64,000 nucleotides of DNA from Rosellinia necatrix. Its lineage: Eukaryota; Ascomycota; Sordariomycetes; Xylariales; Xylariaceae. Location: contig JAGYVD010000002.1 in the NCBI GenBank assembly GCA_021209875.1, forward strand, positions 3,410,001-3,474,000, in the 5' to 3' direction. The notes under the pieces were generated by a model. The model was not told the DNA's origin and ran no database searches. It was given only the letters and a program-made list of their open reading frames with translations. Position numbers and translations under genes: made by a program. Shown here in pieces: positions 11,870 through 22,958 of this stretch. How positions within the stretch are numbered: position 1 is the stretch's first letter; every line of letters starts with the position of its first letter.

Positions 11870-13790
11870 CTTTTTTTAATAAATAATATATAAAAAAATA
11901 TAAATATATAATAAAAACGCATTAATAGTTTAAATAAAAAATATAATAAATTAGCTATAAATATTATTAAATTAAAAATATTTTATATTTAGTAATAAGC
12001 TATAACTAAATCTTTTAATTTAAAAATAAATATTTTAAATATAAAACTAAGCTTTTTAAAATTAAAAATAAAGTTTTTAAAATTAACTATAAACTTTATA
12101 AATAACTATTTAAACTTATTAATTAATTATATATAAAATAGCAGGAGTTTTAAAAACTAAATAAATTATTAAGCTAAAACAGCTTAAGCTAATAAATTTA
12201 AAGCTAATAATTTTGCTAAAGCTAACAACTTTATTAAAACTAATAATAATATCAGCTTGAAAATTTTATCTGTAAAGCCTCCGGCTATTAAAAATATTAA
12301 TGTTAGCTTTTTTTCTGTAAATACTGCAGCTTTAATTAATCCCGCTATATATTATAAACTAATTATATATTTAATTATTAATACAGCTATATATTTTATT
12401 TATAATCCAGCTAATCAGAGCTATTTATATAATTTAATACAGCAAATTAACTTTAGTTAAACTAATTTAGCTAATTAAATGTTTAGCTATTTTAATAATC
12501 TAGCTTATTAAAACAGTTGTTTTAATCTAGCTTATTAAATTAACTAATTTAATAGAATTAATTAAACAAGTTAAGCCGATCTTATTAATTAAAGCTTTAA
12601 ATATGCAGCTTGTTTAAAAGCTTTAAATATAAGCTATTTTAACTTTAGTTATTTTAACTTAATAAATATTAACATAATAACTGCTAAAAATAACGTTATT
12701 TATATAAATATTTAGTTGTTTATAAATAAACTGCAGGCTTTAATTAAAAAATAATACTTTTTTTAGTTAAATTCTAGCTAGATTAATTGCTTATAATATA
12801 GCTAAGCTTTAAAATAATAAAACAGTAAATTGCTAGCTAACCAATAGTGTATTTTATATAAAGCCAGCTTAAATAAAATTATTGCAGCTTTAAAAAACAG
12901 TTTTAAAATATAGTCTAGACGTGCTACATGTTTATTTATAACTAGCAACCTGTTTTTATATAATATAGCTAAAAACAAGCATGTAATATTTTAATTTATA
13001 TAACGCAAGTTATAATACGCAAAAGCTAACAAGACCTTAAAAAAAAAAACAATTCTAATAAGAAGTTTAGTATAAAGGTAGAATAAAAGATGCTTCTATT
13101 AATTCCTCTGCTAGGTGGGGAATTCTAGTAAGTCTAGAATTAACCCCTGCAGGGGTGGCCGTGGGCCACCTGTTGCTAGCCGTAGCCTGTACAACCTATC
13201 TAATCTTATCTAATAATACACGAGCTGTTGGCTCGATTGATACAGGCCCCTTTGGGGACTCTATCATCTAATTAGCTAAAAATTATAACAATTATGTAGA
13301 ACTAATAAAAAAAGCTTATTTTTAATTATATAAAAGAGCTAAAAGCTAAAAAAAACCTTAAAAAGCTATATAAAAAAAAATTAAACAGGCTTATAGTAGC
13401 TTTAAACAAAAAGCTGAACGTTTTTATAACTTTAGCTTTAGCCCTGGCTTAATTAAACAAAAGTACTAACAACAACTATATAAACAAAATAACTTCTAAA
13501 GTATTAAAAGCTTTAATTATACTAGTAAAGCTAACAGTTTTATTAGTTCTAATACGCATAGCTAAAACTATAGAAAAACAAAAGGCGGTTATAACTGCAG
13601 CTATTGCCAGACCAGCAAAATTCCCGCATAAAAAAGTAGTTAATTAGCATGCTAGCTAAATAATAGCTTGTTTATTTTTATTACGTTTTTATATAAATTA
13701 GCACTTAAAAAGACTTAAAGCTAAGTTAAAGCTTTAGGACTAAATAAAAAGTTTAAAACCTTATAGATTAGACCAATGGAATTTCAAAGA
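11870..13790 (+). pseudogene. H1 coding relic, gag-like protein of unknown family
   Basis: A plus-strand frame can be followed through most of the H interior. The longest open piece is 12257-12460 and contains S-L-K-I-L-S-V-K-P-P and N-T-A-A-L-I-N-P-A-I-Y-Y-K. Beyond it, and on the far side of the nested LTR, the frame is broken by stops that in the part I read are TAA or TAG, as expected when Gln and Trp codons suffer RIP. Near the end it reads Y-N-C-S-Y-C-Q-T-S-K, a C-x2-C pair with cysteines at 13596-13598 and 13605-13607. The equivalent N-terminal part in H2 reads as a likely coiled coil. A piece N-T-A-I-Y-F-I-Y-N could be a decayed copia-type protease motif, but the spacing is one residue short. 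I do not assign a function; a gag-like protein is the best guess from context. Confidence 0.5.
13059..13266 (-). repeat. Solo LTR, family B, nested in H1
   Basis: 208 bp, the inverse of the LTRs of element B: it ends GGGGACTCTATCA, the reverse of TGATAGAGTCCCC. TCTAA stands on both sides (13054-13058, 13267-13271). The empty site is seen in H2 near 17195-17215, so this is a true insertion that came after H1 and H2 diverged. The core with CCCCTGCAGGGG and GGTGGCC..GGCCACC is almost unmutated. Confidence 0.93.
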
Positions 13791-13857
13791 ATTAATTGGC
13801 CAGCTGCTGCTAAATAGTTGCTAAAAACAGCAACTGTTTTTTAAGTGCCCGGCATTT

Positions 13858-14110
13858 TATTAAAATAAACAAAAGGTGCCAGGCTTAGCACCGCCAGTTG
13901 CCCCACTATAAAATTAAATAAAATGGCCCAGGCCACCTAGGCTAGACCCACTTAGGCTAGGCCCACCTACCTGTACTAGTAGGTGGAATTCTAGGACTAC
14001 ACCTAGAATTCTACTATCTTCATCACTAACACATATACAACACTACAATACAGACCAGTATACTGCAAATACAGCTATTTACAGCTTCATACCCCTGACC
14101 AGGCTTATTA
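13858..14110 (+). repeat. Right LTR of H1
   Basis: 253 bp. It starts TATTAAAATAAAC, which is TGTTAGAGTAGGC with only G>A and C>T changes, and ends CCAGGCTTATTA. It is preceded by GTGCCCGGCATTT, a motif also found before the 3' LTR of H2 and, degenerate, of B. Confidence 0.9.
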
Positions 14111-14898
14111 TTTTTGTTTTAGCTTTATAAAGCTTAAAAGTTTAATTTTTTGCAACCTTGGCGGCTTTTTTTTTAGTTTAACATTTTTTTTATACTTAAT
14201 TATTTTCAAACTTGCATTAAATTATTTTTAGCCGCCGATCTTTTTTTTTTTTCGCAGCAACTTGTTATTAATTATTCATAACGTTTTATTTTTAACGCCG
14301 AACTTTTTTTGTTTTTGTTTTTTATTTTAATTTTATAAGAACATTTTTTACAACGTAGATAATATTTTTTTTATTTCTTGGTTTGTTTTTTGAATAACAT
14401 AAACAATGTTTGTTTTTTTCGGTTTATATTTTTAGCTGTTTTTGCTTTTTTAATAACAATAATTAGGTGTTTTTTTTTTTTTTTTTGTGTTTTATTATTT
14501 TGCCGGCTTTTTATAATTAACAAAATTGTTAATATTTTTATATGAAACACAAATATAAAGCTATTTTTAAAAAGAATTATTTCTTGTCAAAAACTTTCTT
14601 TTGGAAAGCTTTCTATTAAAAAGCTTTCCTTAGTAAAGCTTTTTTTTTAAAAGGTTTTAAAAATTGCTATATATTAGTTATTTTAACATAAATACTTAAA
14701 TTAAATCCTTATTTTCTTCCAACTCTTTAATCCCTACTAAATTTATATAATTAAAAAATAATATATTATATAAAAGCTGGTGTTATAATTATTTAAAAAT
14801 AATTGGCGTCAACCAAATATAATAAAAGCTTTTTTAGATAATACTATATTTAATATAAAATATATAATATTAAACAGCATTTTATATAATATAAAACA
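14111..14898. repeat. T-rich decayed repeat between H1 and LTR D
   Basis: No gene. About 14120-14580 is T-rich with G+C patches (TTGGCGGC, GCCGCCGATC). About 14620-14825 is the fuller copy of the repeat whose two halves also lie at 3022-3150 and 5452-5530. Confidence 0.45.
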
Positions 14899-15206
14899 TT
14901 TAATAGAGGTGTGGATCGATCTTTGGAAAAAATTATTAATTATTAAAAGCGTGGTGATATTCTGGAAATGTTTAATATAAATAATCGAATTTATTAAAAA
15001 GTTTTTATTTAATATAATAAACAAGAAGTATTTCTATATTTTTATGATATAATAAAAACAATTTTAAAAGTTGTTTTTGTTTTATATATATAATATTTAT
15101 AAATGCAGTTTTAAAACTATATTTTATATATATATATTTTTGTTCAAAAATCTTTGAAATAAAAATACTTAGTTTAATTATTAAGCTGTTTTATATTATT
15201 ATTATA
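14899..15206 (+). repeat. LTR of family D, strongly mutated
   Basis: Aligns end to end with the 310-bp solo LTR at 27123, from AGAGGTGTGGATCGAT to the end block CTGTTTTATATTATTATTATA. Nearly every difference is C>T or G>A. No matching flanks (AAACA and TATTT), so its target duplication is lost or it is a remnant of a rearranged element. A short minus-strand frame over this region is not a gene. Confidence 0.78.
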
Positions 15207-15376
15207 TATTTTTAAATTAATTAATTTATTTATTACTTTATTGTTTCATTTTTAATTATTTTTTCAAATTTTTTATTTATACTAGTTTTTTATAAAACAT
15301 TTTTTAATAAATTAGTTAACTTATGTTTTAATAACGTATATATTTAATTAATATAATTATTATGTTTATATCTAAT

Positions 15377-15637
15377 TGTTAGAGTAGGCAAAGGGTGCCA
15401 GGCTTGGCACCACCAGTTGCCCCACTGTGAGATTAGATAAGGTGGCCCAGGCCACCTGGGCTAGCCCACTTAGGCTAGGCCCACCCACCTACTTATATTA
15501 ATAGATAGAATTCTAGGACTGCACCTAGAATTCTACCATTTTTATTACTAACACAACTACATATAACACTATAAACTAGACCAGCATACAGCAAAATACA
15601 GCTATTTACAGCTTCATACCTTTGACCAGACTTATTA
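15377..15637 (+). repeat. Left LTR of H2
   Basis: 261 bp, from TGTTAGAGTAGGCAAAGGG to CCAGACTTATTA. Contains GGCCCAGGCCACCTGGGC and the palindromic AATTCTAGG-loop-CCTAGAATT. The next bases AAATTAGTGCTTCTGTAAC are shared with H1 and, in weaker form, with B, and mark where a primer-binding site would be. They do not start with the usual TGG. Confidence 0.9.
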
Positions 15638-15899
15638 AATTAGTGCTTCTGTAACAATCGGACTAAGTGTACTTTTTTAAGCAGCTTTTACGAACTATTT
15701 ATTTAGGTCTTGCGGTTAAGAACGGCTTTTTTTCCCTGCGGCAGTTTATATTGCGCGGCCAAATATAAAAGAACTAGTAAAATTAGCTGCAAATTATACT
15801 ATTTTACTAACTAACTAACTAACTAATTAAAGCTTTAGATTTATCGATTCTAGCCAGTTTTACCGATTTTATCGTTTTTACCGTTTTTAGCCAGATCTG

Positions 15900-16060
15900 T
15901 TAATTTTAGCTAATTTAACCAAGCTACCGATTTTATTAACTTTAACTTTAGCTGCCCTAGCTTGTTTTAGCTTAGCCTGCTTAGCCGACCAAGCTAACCT
16001 TAGCTTAACCTAGCCTAGCTTAGCCTAGCCTAGCCGGCCAGCTAAGCCGGCCAGCGAAAC
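15900..16060 (+). repeat. CTAGC/CCTAGC tract in H2
   Basis: Degenerate tandem units (GCCTAGCTTAGCCTAGCC, GGCCAGCTAAGCCGGCCAGC). Same position as the tract at 11690-11830 in H1, with a different unit order, so the tract has turned over since the copies diverged. Confidence 0.7.
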
Positions 16061-16079
16061 TAAGTTATAGCTTTTATTA

Positions 16080-17710
16080 ATTATTAAATAAAAGCTGTTT
16101 TAATAAATAATATATAAAAGGATATAAATACGCTATAAAAACGCGTTAACAGCTTAAATAAAAAGTATAATAAATTAGCTGCAGATATTACCGCATTAAA
16201 AATATTTTATATCAAGTTATAAACTACAACTAAGTTTTTTAACTTAAAAATAAATGCTTTAAATATAAAACTAGGCTTTTTAAAGTTAAAAATAAGGTTT
16301 ATAAATAATTGTTTAAACTTATTAAGCAGCTATATATATAAAATAGCAGTAGTTTTAAAAACTAAACAAGCTATTAAATTAAAACAGCTTAAGCTAATAA
16401 ATTTAAAGCTAATAATTTTACTAAAGCTAATAATTTTATTAAAACTAATAATAATATCAGCTAAAAGATTTTACTTATAAGATTAACAAATATTAAAAAT
16501 ACTAGTGTTAGCTTTTTTTTTATAAATACTATAGCTTTAATTAATCCGGCTATATATTATAAACTAATTATATATTTAGTTATTAATACAGCTATATATT
16601 TTATTTATAATCTGGCTAATTTAGTTAATTAAATGTTTAGCTATTTTAACCATCTAGCCTACTAGCCCAGTTGTTTTAATCTAATTAATCAGGCTCGCTA
16701 ATTTAATCTAGTTAATTAAGCCCCAGCTAATTAAAGCTTTAAATATACAGCTTGTTTAAAAGCTTTAAACATAAGCTATTTTAACTTTAATTATTTTAAT
16801 TTAATAAATATTAAAATAATAACTGCTAAAAATAACGTTATTTATACAGATATTTAATTGTTTATAAATAAACTGCAAGTTGTAGTTAAAAAGTAATACT
16901 TTTTTAGCTAAATATTTAGTGAGATTAATTATTTATTATATAGCGAAGTTTTAAAATAATAAAATAATAAATTGCTAGCTAATTAATAATATATTTTATA
17001 TAAAGCCGGTTTAAATAAAATTATTACACCTTTAAAAAACTGTTTTAAAATATAGTTTAAACGTATTATATGTTTATTTATAACTAACAACTTGTTTTTA
17101 TAAAATATAAGTAAAAATAAACACGTAATATTATAATTTATATAATATAAGTTATAATATATACAAGCTAACAAAACTTTTAAAAAAAATAATTTTGATT
17201 AATTAAAGATTATAATAATTATTTTAAACTAATAAAAAAAGCTTATTTTTAATTATATAAAAAAGCTAAAAGCTAAAACAACTTTAAAAAACTATATAAA
17301 AAAAATTAAATAAGCTTGTAGTAAGCTTAAACAAAAAGCTAAACGTTTTTATAGGTTTAGCTCTAGCTTTAGCTGTAGCTTTAGTTTAATTAAACAAAAA
17401 TATTAACAGCAACTATATAAACAAAATAACTTTTAAAATATTAAAAACTTTAACTATTTAAATAAAACTAATAGTTTTATTAGTTTTAATACGCGTAGCT
17501 AAAACTATAAAAAAACTAAAAGCGGCTAAAACTGCAACTAAAACAGCAGCTATAGCTAAACCGGCAGAATTTCCGATTAAAAAAATAGTTAACTAATATG
17601 CTAGCTAAATAATAGCTTATTTTTTATTACGTTTTTATATAAATTAGCACTTAAAAAGGCTTAAAGCTAAATTAAAGCTTTAAAACAAAATAAAAAGCTT
17701 GAATTAAACT
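16080..17710 (+). pseudogene. H2 coding relic, gag-like protein of unknown family
   Basis: One plus frame reads L-I-N-N-I, then V-N-S-L-N-K-K-Y-N-K-L-A-A-D-I-T-A-L-K, then K-F-F-N-L-K-I-N-A-L-N-I-K-L-G-F, with scattered TAA stops. The spacing of L, I and A fits a coiled coil, as in many gag proteins, but that is my reading without a prediction tool. It continues into the region matching H1 residues around A-L-I-N-P-A-I-Y-Y-K. The end, near 17540-17600, differs from H1 by an insertion rich in GCAACTAAAACAGCAGC that replaces the C-x2-C part. A minus-strand frame over 16983-17174 is antisense to this relic and is not a gene. Confidence 0.5.
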
Positions 17711-17793
17711 AATAAAACTTTAAAGAATTAATTAACCAGCTGTTGCTAAATAGTTGCTAAAAACAGCAACTATTTTATAAATGCCCAGCATTT

Positions 17794-18054
17794 TGTTAAA
17801 GTAAGCAAGAGGTGCTAGGCTTAACACTACCAGTTGCCCCACTATAAGATTAAATAAAGTGGCCCAGGCCACCTGGGCTAGCCCACTTGGGCTAGGCCCA
17901 CCCACCTACCTGTACTAGTAGGTGGAATTCTAGGACTGCACCTAGAATTCCACCATCTTCATTACTAACACAACTACATACAACACCACAAACTAGACCG
18001 GCATGCAGCAAAATACAGCTATTTACAGCTTTATACCCCTGACCAGATTTATTA
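17794..18054 (+). repeat. Right LTR of H2 with perfect 14-bp hairpin
   Basis: 261 bp, TGTTAAAGTAAGC to GACCAGATTTATTA. At 17921-17934 and 17941-17954 it carries a perfect inverted repeat (GGTGGAATTCTAGG, loop ACTGCA, CCTAGAATTCCACC). The first 40 bp are mutated, the central 200 bp hardly at all. Confidence 0.9.
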
Positions 18055-18059
18055 CTAAT

Positions 18060-21038
18060 AATAAATAAAAATAAAATTATATAACGCAGGTTTTTTTTAA
18101 AGCTATAAATAGCTTATTTTTAATTATATTATTATTTTATATTTTAACTGTGCCTTAAAAAAAAATTTTTCGCGTTTAAAAATAATTAATAACTTGTTAA
18201 TAATAAAAATATAAATTACTATTTAATTTTTTATGTTTTAACGTTTTTTTTTAAATTTAAATATATGAATTATATCTAATTTTTTATTTGTATAATTTTA
18301 TTAAACTTTTAATATATTAATTTAAAATATTGTTTTTCTTTATTATTTTAAAAATATTTTTATTTTTATTAAATTAATTATCTATATTTATAAAAACTAT
18401 AATTTTAAAATTTAATTATATTTATATTAATTTATAAATATTATTTAATTTAATATATTTTCTATTTATTCATTATTTTATTTTTTATTTATAAATTATT
18501 AATTTAATTTATTTATTAATATATTTTTAAATAATTAATAATCATTATAAATAATTCTTAATATTATTTTTATTATTATTAAGCTTATATTTATGCTGCT
18601 TCTACTGCTACTACTGCTGCTGCTGCTGCTATTATTTTTACTGCTGCTTCTGTTTCTACTGCTGCTACTACTGCTTTTATTACTGCTGCTGCTATGCATC
18701 CTGTTTTTACTGCTTTTATTATTTTTATTTTTTATATTATTATAAATAATATTTTTAACATTGCTTTCTGCTTATTAATAATTAATTTAAATATTATATA
18801 TAAAATTTAAAAAATAAGCTAATTTATATTATTAACGTTTCTTTTATAAATTTATTTTTATTGCCCTTGTTTAATTTAAATTTTAGATAAAATATTAAAA
18901 ATATATCATTTTAAATTTTTAAAACGTTAGTATGATTTGTTTTATTAACTTATTAATATTAAATATTATATACTTATATATATTATTTTTTCCGGCTGCT
19001 TTTAATTTTAAATATTATATAATAAATAGCATTATTACTGCCGCTATTAATATTCTTTTTATTATTTTTATTTATATTTAAAATTAATGTATATTATTTA
19101 AAAAATATTTTATTTCAACTATATTAATTTTATATTTATTGATTGATTAAAAATAATACCTAATTTTAATATTTTTCTTTTCAATATAAATATTTCTTTT
19201 CAATTATATTTTATTTTATATATTTTAATTAATTAATTAATATATAACTTATAATATAAAATTAGCTTTTATATATTTAATACATAATTAAATATTTTTT
19301 TTTTTTATTTTATTTTTAATATTATAATATATAATTATTACAAGCTTTTGTTAATTATTAATTAATTTAAAGTAAATTATTTTAAACTTTCAAATTTTAT
19401 TATATTAAATTATAATATTTTAATAAAAAATAAAATATTATAGCTCCAAAACATCTGCTTTAATAAAGTTTTATCTTTTTATATATTTTTAGCTGTTTTT
19501 AACGCTTATATTTTCATCGCTAGTTATTTTTTAATATATTTTTTTTTTTATATGGTTTATTTTTATTTTATTATATTTTTTTTATTTCTATTATATAGCT
19601 CATATTTTTAAGCGGTATTTAAAACGCTTATTATAATTTAATTTTAATATATTCTTTTAATATTTTCAAAATGTTTAATTATTTAAAAAGCTGCTAAAAT
19701 TAAAAATAAAAAATAACGTTTTTTTCAAAGTTATATAAAACTAAAAGTTTTGCATATTTTTCTTTTTAATTTTATTAATTAATTATTAAATCTTTAAACC
19801 TCTAGTTTTTTAATTTTTTTATAATGTAATATAAATTATCTAACCTTAATTAAAATTTAAGATAATTGAACTACATTTACATAAATGTCTTATAAAACTA
19901 TTTATTAACATTTAATTTTGAAAAAAATATTTTATCATAAAAAACCTTTTTGATATTTTTATTTGTACTATATATTTTGTTTATTCATATATTTAAATTT
20001 TATAATACTTTTTTATATTTATTCATTATTAAATGGATTATTTAGATCTTATTTAAATAAATTATTTATATTTTTTAAGTTTATAATAAGATTTTAAAAA
20101 ACTGTTTTAAAATGATTATTTTTTAATTATATAGCTTATAAGAATAACTTTAGTTTTTATTATAAAACTGTAAATCATAATTTATTTCATAGTTTTTAAA
20201 ACATTGTATTTTTAAATAAAGATATAATATATTTAAATAAAACCTGCTTTGTTTTAATGTTATTTATAAATAATATGTTTTATATAATTAATAAAGCTTG
20301 AACTAGTGGATTTTTTTTATATAATTTTAAAAAGGTTTATATTATATAAGTAACAAATTATTTAATTAGTCGCTTTTATATGATTTAACCTTAAATTTAT
20401 TCTATATTTTAATTATAATATAACTATAAATCTTATATTTAGTTATAATATAATTATTACATAAAATATCAAACCGATTTCTTTTTACTATATTTATTAT
20501 ATATTAATATAATTATTTGTTTTATATAATCATAAATTATTTTAATTTTTAAAAATAAACAATATTTTTTTTTAAGCTTATAACCTTTTTAATTCTGTTA
20601 ATAATTTTTAGCTAATTCTTTATAAGTTTTTTATATATATTTAAAAATTGTATATATAAAATAAAATAAATATTTTATAATTTAAAATACAAAATAAATA
20701 TAATTTTGTATTAAATAGAATGAGTTTAAAATGTTTTAAAATATTTTCAAAATTTTATATTATTATAATAAAAATTTCATAATTTATACTAAACTTCATG
20801 GAAAAGTATTTTTTTATTTTATTATTAAAAATCATTTAGTATTAAACATATAATAAAACATTTACTGTTTTTTAAAATATTTAAAAACGTTGATATTATA
20901 TTAAACTTTTAATATTTCACTCAAAATATATTTTAATTATTATTATTATATAAAAATATTTATTCCATATATTATAATATATATTAATAAAAATATATTT
21001 ATTATTTTTAAATCCTTTTATATAATTAATTTTCTTTT
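18060..21038. repeat. T-rich decayed sequence with a triplet tract
   Basis: No gene is visible. The T excess on the plus strand would fit a decayed minus-strand element. The only structured part is the triplet tract at 18592-18730. I could not match the rest to another part of the window. Confidence 0.45.
18592..18730. repeat. Interrupted CTG/CTA/CTT triplet tract
   Basis: Triplets such as CTGCTGCTGCTGCTG, CTACTACTG and CTGCTTCTG run for about 130 bp with TTATTTTTA breaks. Read on the minus strand they would give Gln- or Ser/Ala-type runs (CAG, TAG, AAG). Some TAG and TAA triplets may be mutated CAG and CAA, so this may be a decayed Gln-rich coding repeat or a simple microsatellite. Confidence 0.7.
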
Positions 21039-21043
21039 ATAAA

Positions 21044-21246
21044 TATAAAGATTAGTATGCGGGTAGAAAGAAAGATGCCTCTATTAATTCCTCTGCTAGG
21101 TGGGGAATTCTAGTAAGTCTAGAATTAACCCCTGCAGGAGTGGCCCCGGGCCACCTGTTGCCAGCCGTAGCCTGTGCAACCTATCTAATCTAATAATACA
21201 CGAGCCGTTGACTCGATTGATATGGGCCCCTTCGGGGACTCTGTCA
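21044..21246 (-). repeat. Solo LTR, family B
   Basis: 203 bp with ATAAA on both sides (21039-21043, 21247-21251). The left terminus TATAAAGATT is a mutated TGAGAAGATT and the right end is GGACTCTGTCA. The core holds CCCCTGCAGGAG and GGCCCCGGGCCACC unmutated. Neighbouring sequence does not match the internal ends of B, so this is a solo LTR rather than one end of an element. Confidence 0.92.
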
Positions 21247-21251
21247 ATAAA

Positions 21252-22772
21252 CTTTTTCAAAAAAAAATTTCATTAAACTTATATATAAATACTTATTTAA
21301 ATAATAATACTTTATTTTTTAATTCTTTTATTGAAACTATTTTTATAATTTTTTTTTTATAGCGCCAGCATTTTTTAATATTTTTTTTTAAAACAGGATT
21401 TTGTGAAATAATTTTTAAACTTTTTTTGTTTTATAAAAAGTTTTTAAGCAAAGTTATTTTAATATTTTAATGTTTTTAAAGCCGTTTTTAAATAGTTAGT
21501 TTTATTTTGTTACATTATAGTTATAAATATAATATATAATATTTTATATTTCTACTTTTAAAATATAAAGCTTTTATTTATTTCAAACAAAAATTGTTTT
21601 TTTAAAAATATTTTAAATATAACTTTTTAAGAAATTTATGTTTAGTTTTATATATATTATTATAATAAACATTAATTTTTTATATTTTATTTTAATTTCT
21701 TGTTTAATTTTTTATATTTAATTTTATAGCTTAATCTGTTTATAAACAAAAATATTTTACATATATATTTATATTTTATTTAAGTTTTTAAGCTTTTTAT
21801 TATTTATTTCCTTAATTAAAATTAAATCTTTTGCTAGTTTATTTAATAATCGGCGTCTTTATTATTATAAAATTTATAATATTTTTAAAACGGCATAAAT
21901 AATAGGTTTTTCTACATGTTATTATGGCTGTATTTTTAAAACTTTTTATTCAAGCTATTTTTAGTTTAAAAGTTATCTTTATAATAATAGGTTTCTATTG
22001 CTATATTTAAAAAGCTAGTTTTTAATTTGAAATTTGTTTTACTAGCATTTTTATTTTTAACGTTTATTTTTTAATTTAATTAATTACGCTATAAACAAAA
22101 ATATTTACAATATGTTTTATATTTTTATAAACTATATATAATATATTTTTAAGCTTTTATTTATTCTTTATTTTATGCTGCTGTTTATTTATTAAATCTA
22201 AACTATTTATTTTTTGTCTTGCGGCTTGTTTAATGTTAAAGCTAATTTTTTCTCCTTTTTAATATAAAACAGGTTTTTATTCAATTTCATATTTTTCATA
22301 ATATTTATTTTTTATCATTAAAACATTTACAAATAATTTAACTTAGTTGTATTATATTTTATTAAATATTTAATATATGTTTAAAGTTTAATTGTATATA
22401 TTTATTGCTTTTAGGAACAAATTCTTTTTTATTAAATATATATAATATTTATATATATATATCCTCTTTTGATCTAATTATAAATTAGTTATTAATACAT
22501 TTATTTAAGCTAAATTATATTATTAATAATATTATATTAATTAATATTTAAATATATAATCAAAAATATAAAAGTTTCAATCTTTAAAAAAGCTTTTATT
22601 ATATAATTAAACCGCTGTTTAAACTATTTTTAATTATAGTTTTAATAATAAGCTTGTTTTATTAAACAGTCTTTTTATTTTATTAATTATTTTTTTACTA
22701 GCTTATTTCATATTTTTCACTAGTTTTTTGATATAAAATAAAAAAAGCTTGTCATTAATTCTTTTGCTTTTT
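21252..22772. repeat. T-rich decayed sequence
   Basis: No gene. The strand bias (T over A) continues from the left side of solo LTR B, so both sides probably belonged to the same older minus-strand element. Confidence 0.4.
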
Positions 22773-22958
22773 TAGTATAGTTTACTCAGGCTAGTATAGT
22801 ATTATGTCTGTAAAAGTCTGATATAGATTAAAAAGAGAGGCTTCTAGTCCTGCAGGGACCAGAAGCGTTAGGCTAACAAATTACTTTATTAAATCTATAT
22901 AATATTTATTTAGCTAGCTCTGCAAGCCCAATAAAAAGCTTTTTTTTTAACTATATTA
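22773..22958 (+). repeat. LTR-like family E, mutated copy
   Basis: Matches the 190-bp E insert at 51297-51486 along its length: GTCTGTAAAAGTCTGATATAG, the hairpin GGCTTCTAGTCC..GGGACCAGAAGC, and TTATTTAGCTAGCTCTGC. The 3' C-run of the other copy is a T-run here. No target duplication is visible (flanks TTTTT and AATGT), so the ends are approximate. Confidence 0.75.

Larger units (their letters stand above)
10896..14110 (+). mobile_element. H1: short LTR retrotransposon with nested solo LTRs
   Basis: Two direct LTRs (10896-11401, interrupted, and 13858-14110) enclose about 2.4 kb. The element is bracketed by TTTTT at 10891-10895 and 14111-14115, a 5-bp target duplication, although a T-run in a T-rich region is weak on its own. 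Without its two nested solo LTRs it is about 2.75 kb, too short for a full gag-pol. The interior has a CTAGC-rich tract and then a plus-strand coding relic. A sister copy, H2, lies at 15377-18054. The sequence after the 5' LTR and the GCATTTT block before the 3' LTR resemble those of elements B and C, so H may be a reduced relative mobilised in trans; that is inference. Confidence 0.85.
15377..18054 (+). mobile_element. H2: short LTR retrotransposon, uninterrupted
   Basis: 2678 bp with two 261-bp LTRs (15377-15637 and 17794-18054) and CTAAT on both sides (15372-15376, 18055-18059). The interior has the same order as H1: conserved leader (TTAGTGCTTCTGTAAC), CTAGC tract, then the plus-strand coding relic. 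No reverse transcriptase or integrase can be recognised, and the space is too small for both. It is likely non-autonomous. It is less eroded than the large elements in this window. Confidence 0.9.

Noticed and set aside
12257..12460. Independent small gene
   Set aside because: The frame continues upstream and downstream, interrupted by RIP-type stops, so it is a fragment of the H1 relic and not a separate gene.
14809..15024. 71-codon minus-strand open frame
   Set aside because: It straddles decayed repeat and the D LTR border and is made of Ile/Phe/Asn as expected of AT-rich chance sequence.
16983..17174. 63-codon minus-strand open frame
   Set aside because: Antisense to the H2 coding relic; not conserved as open in H1.
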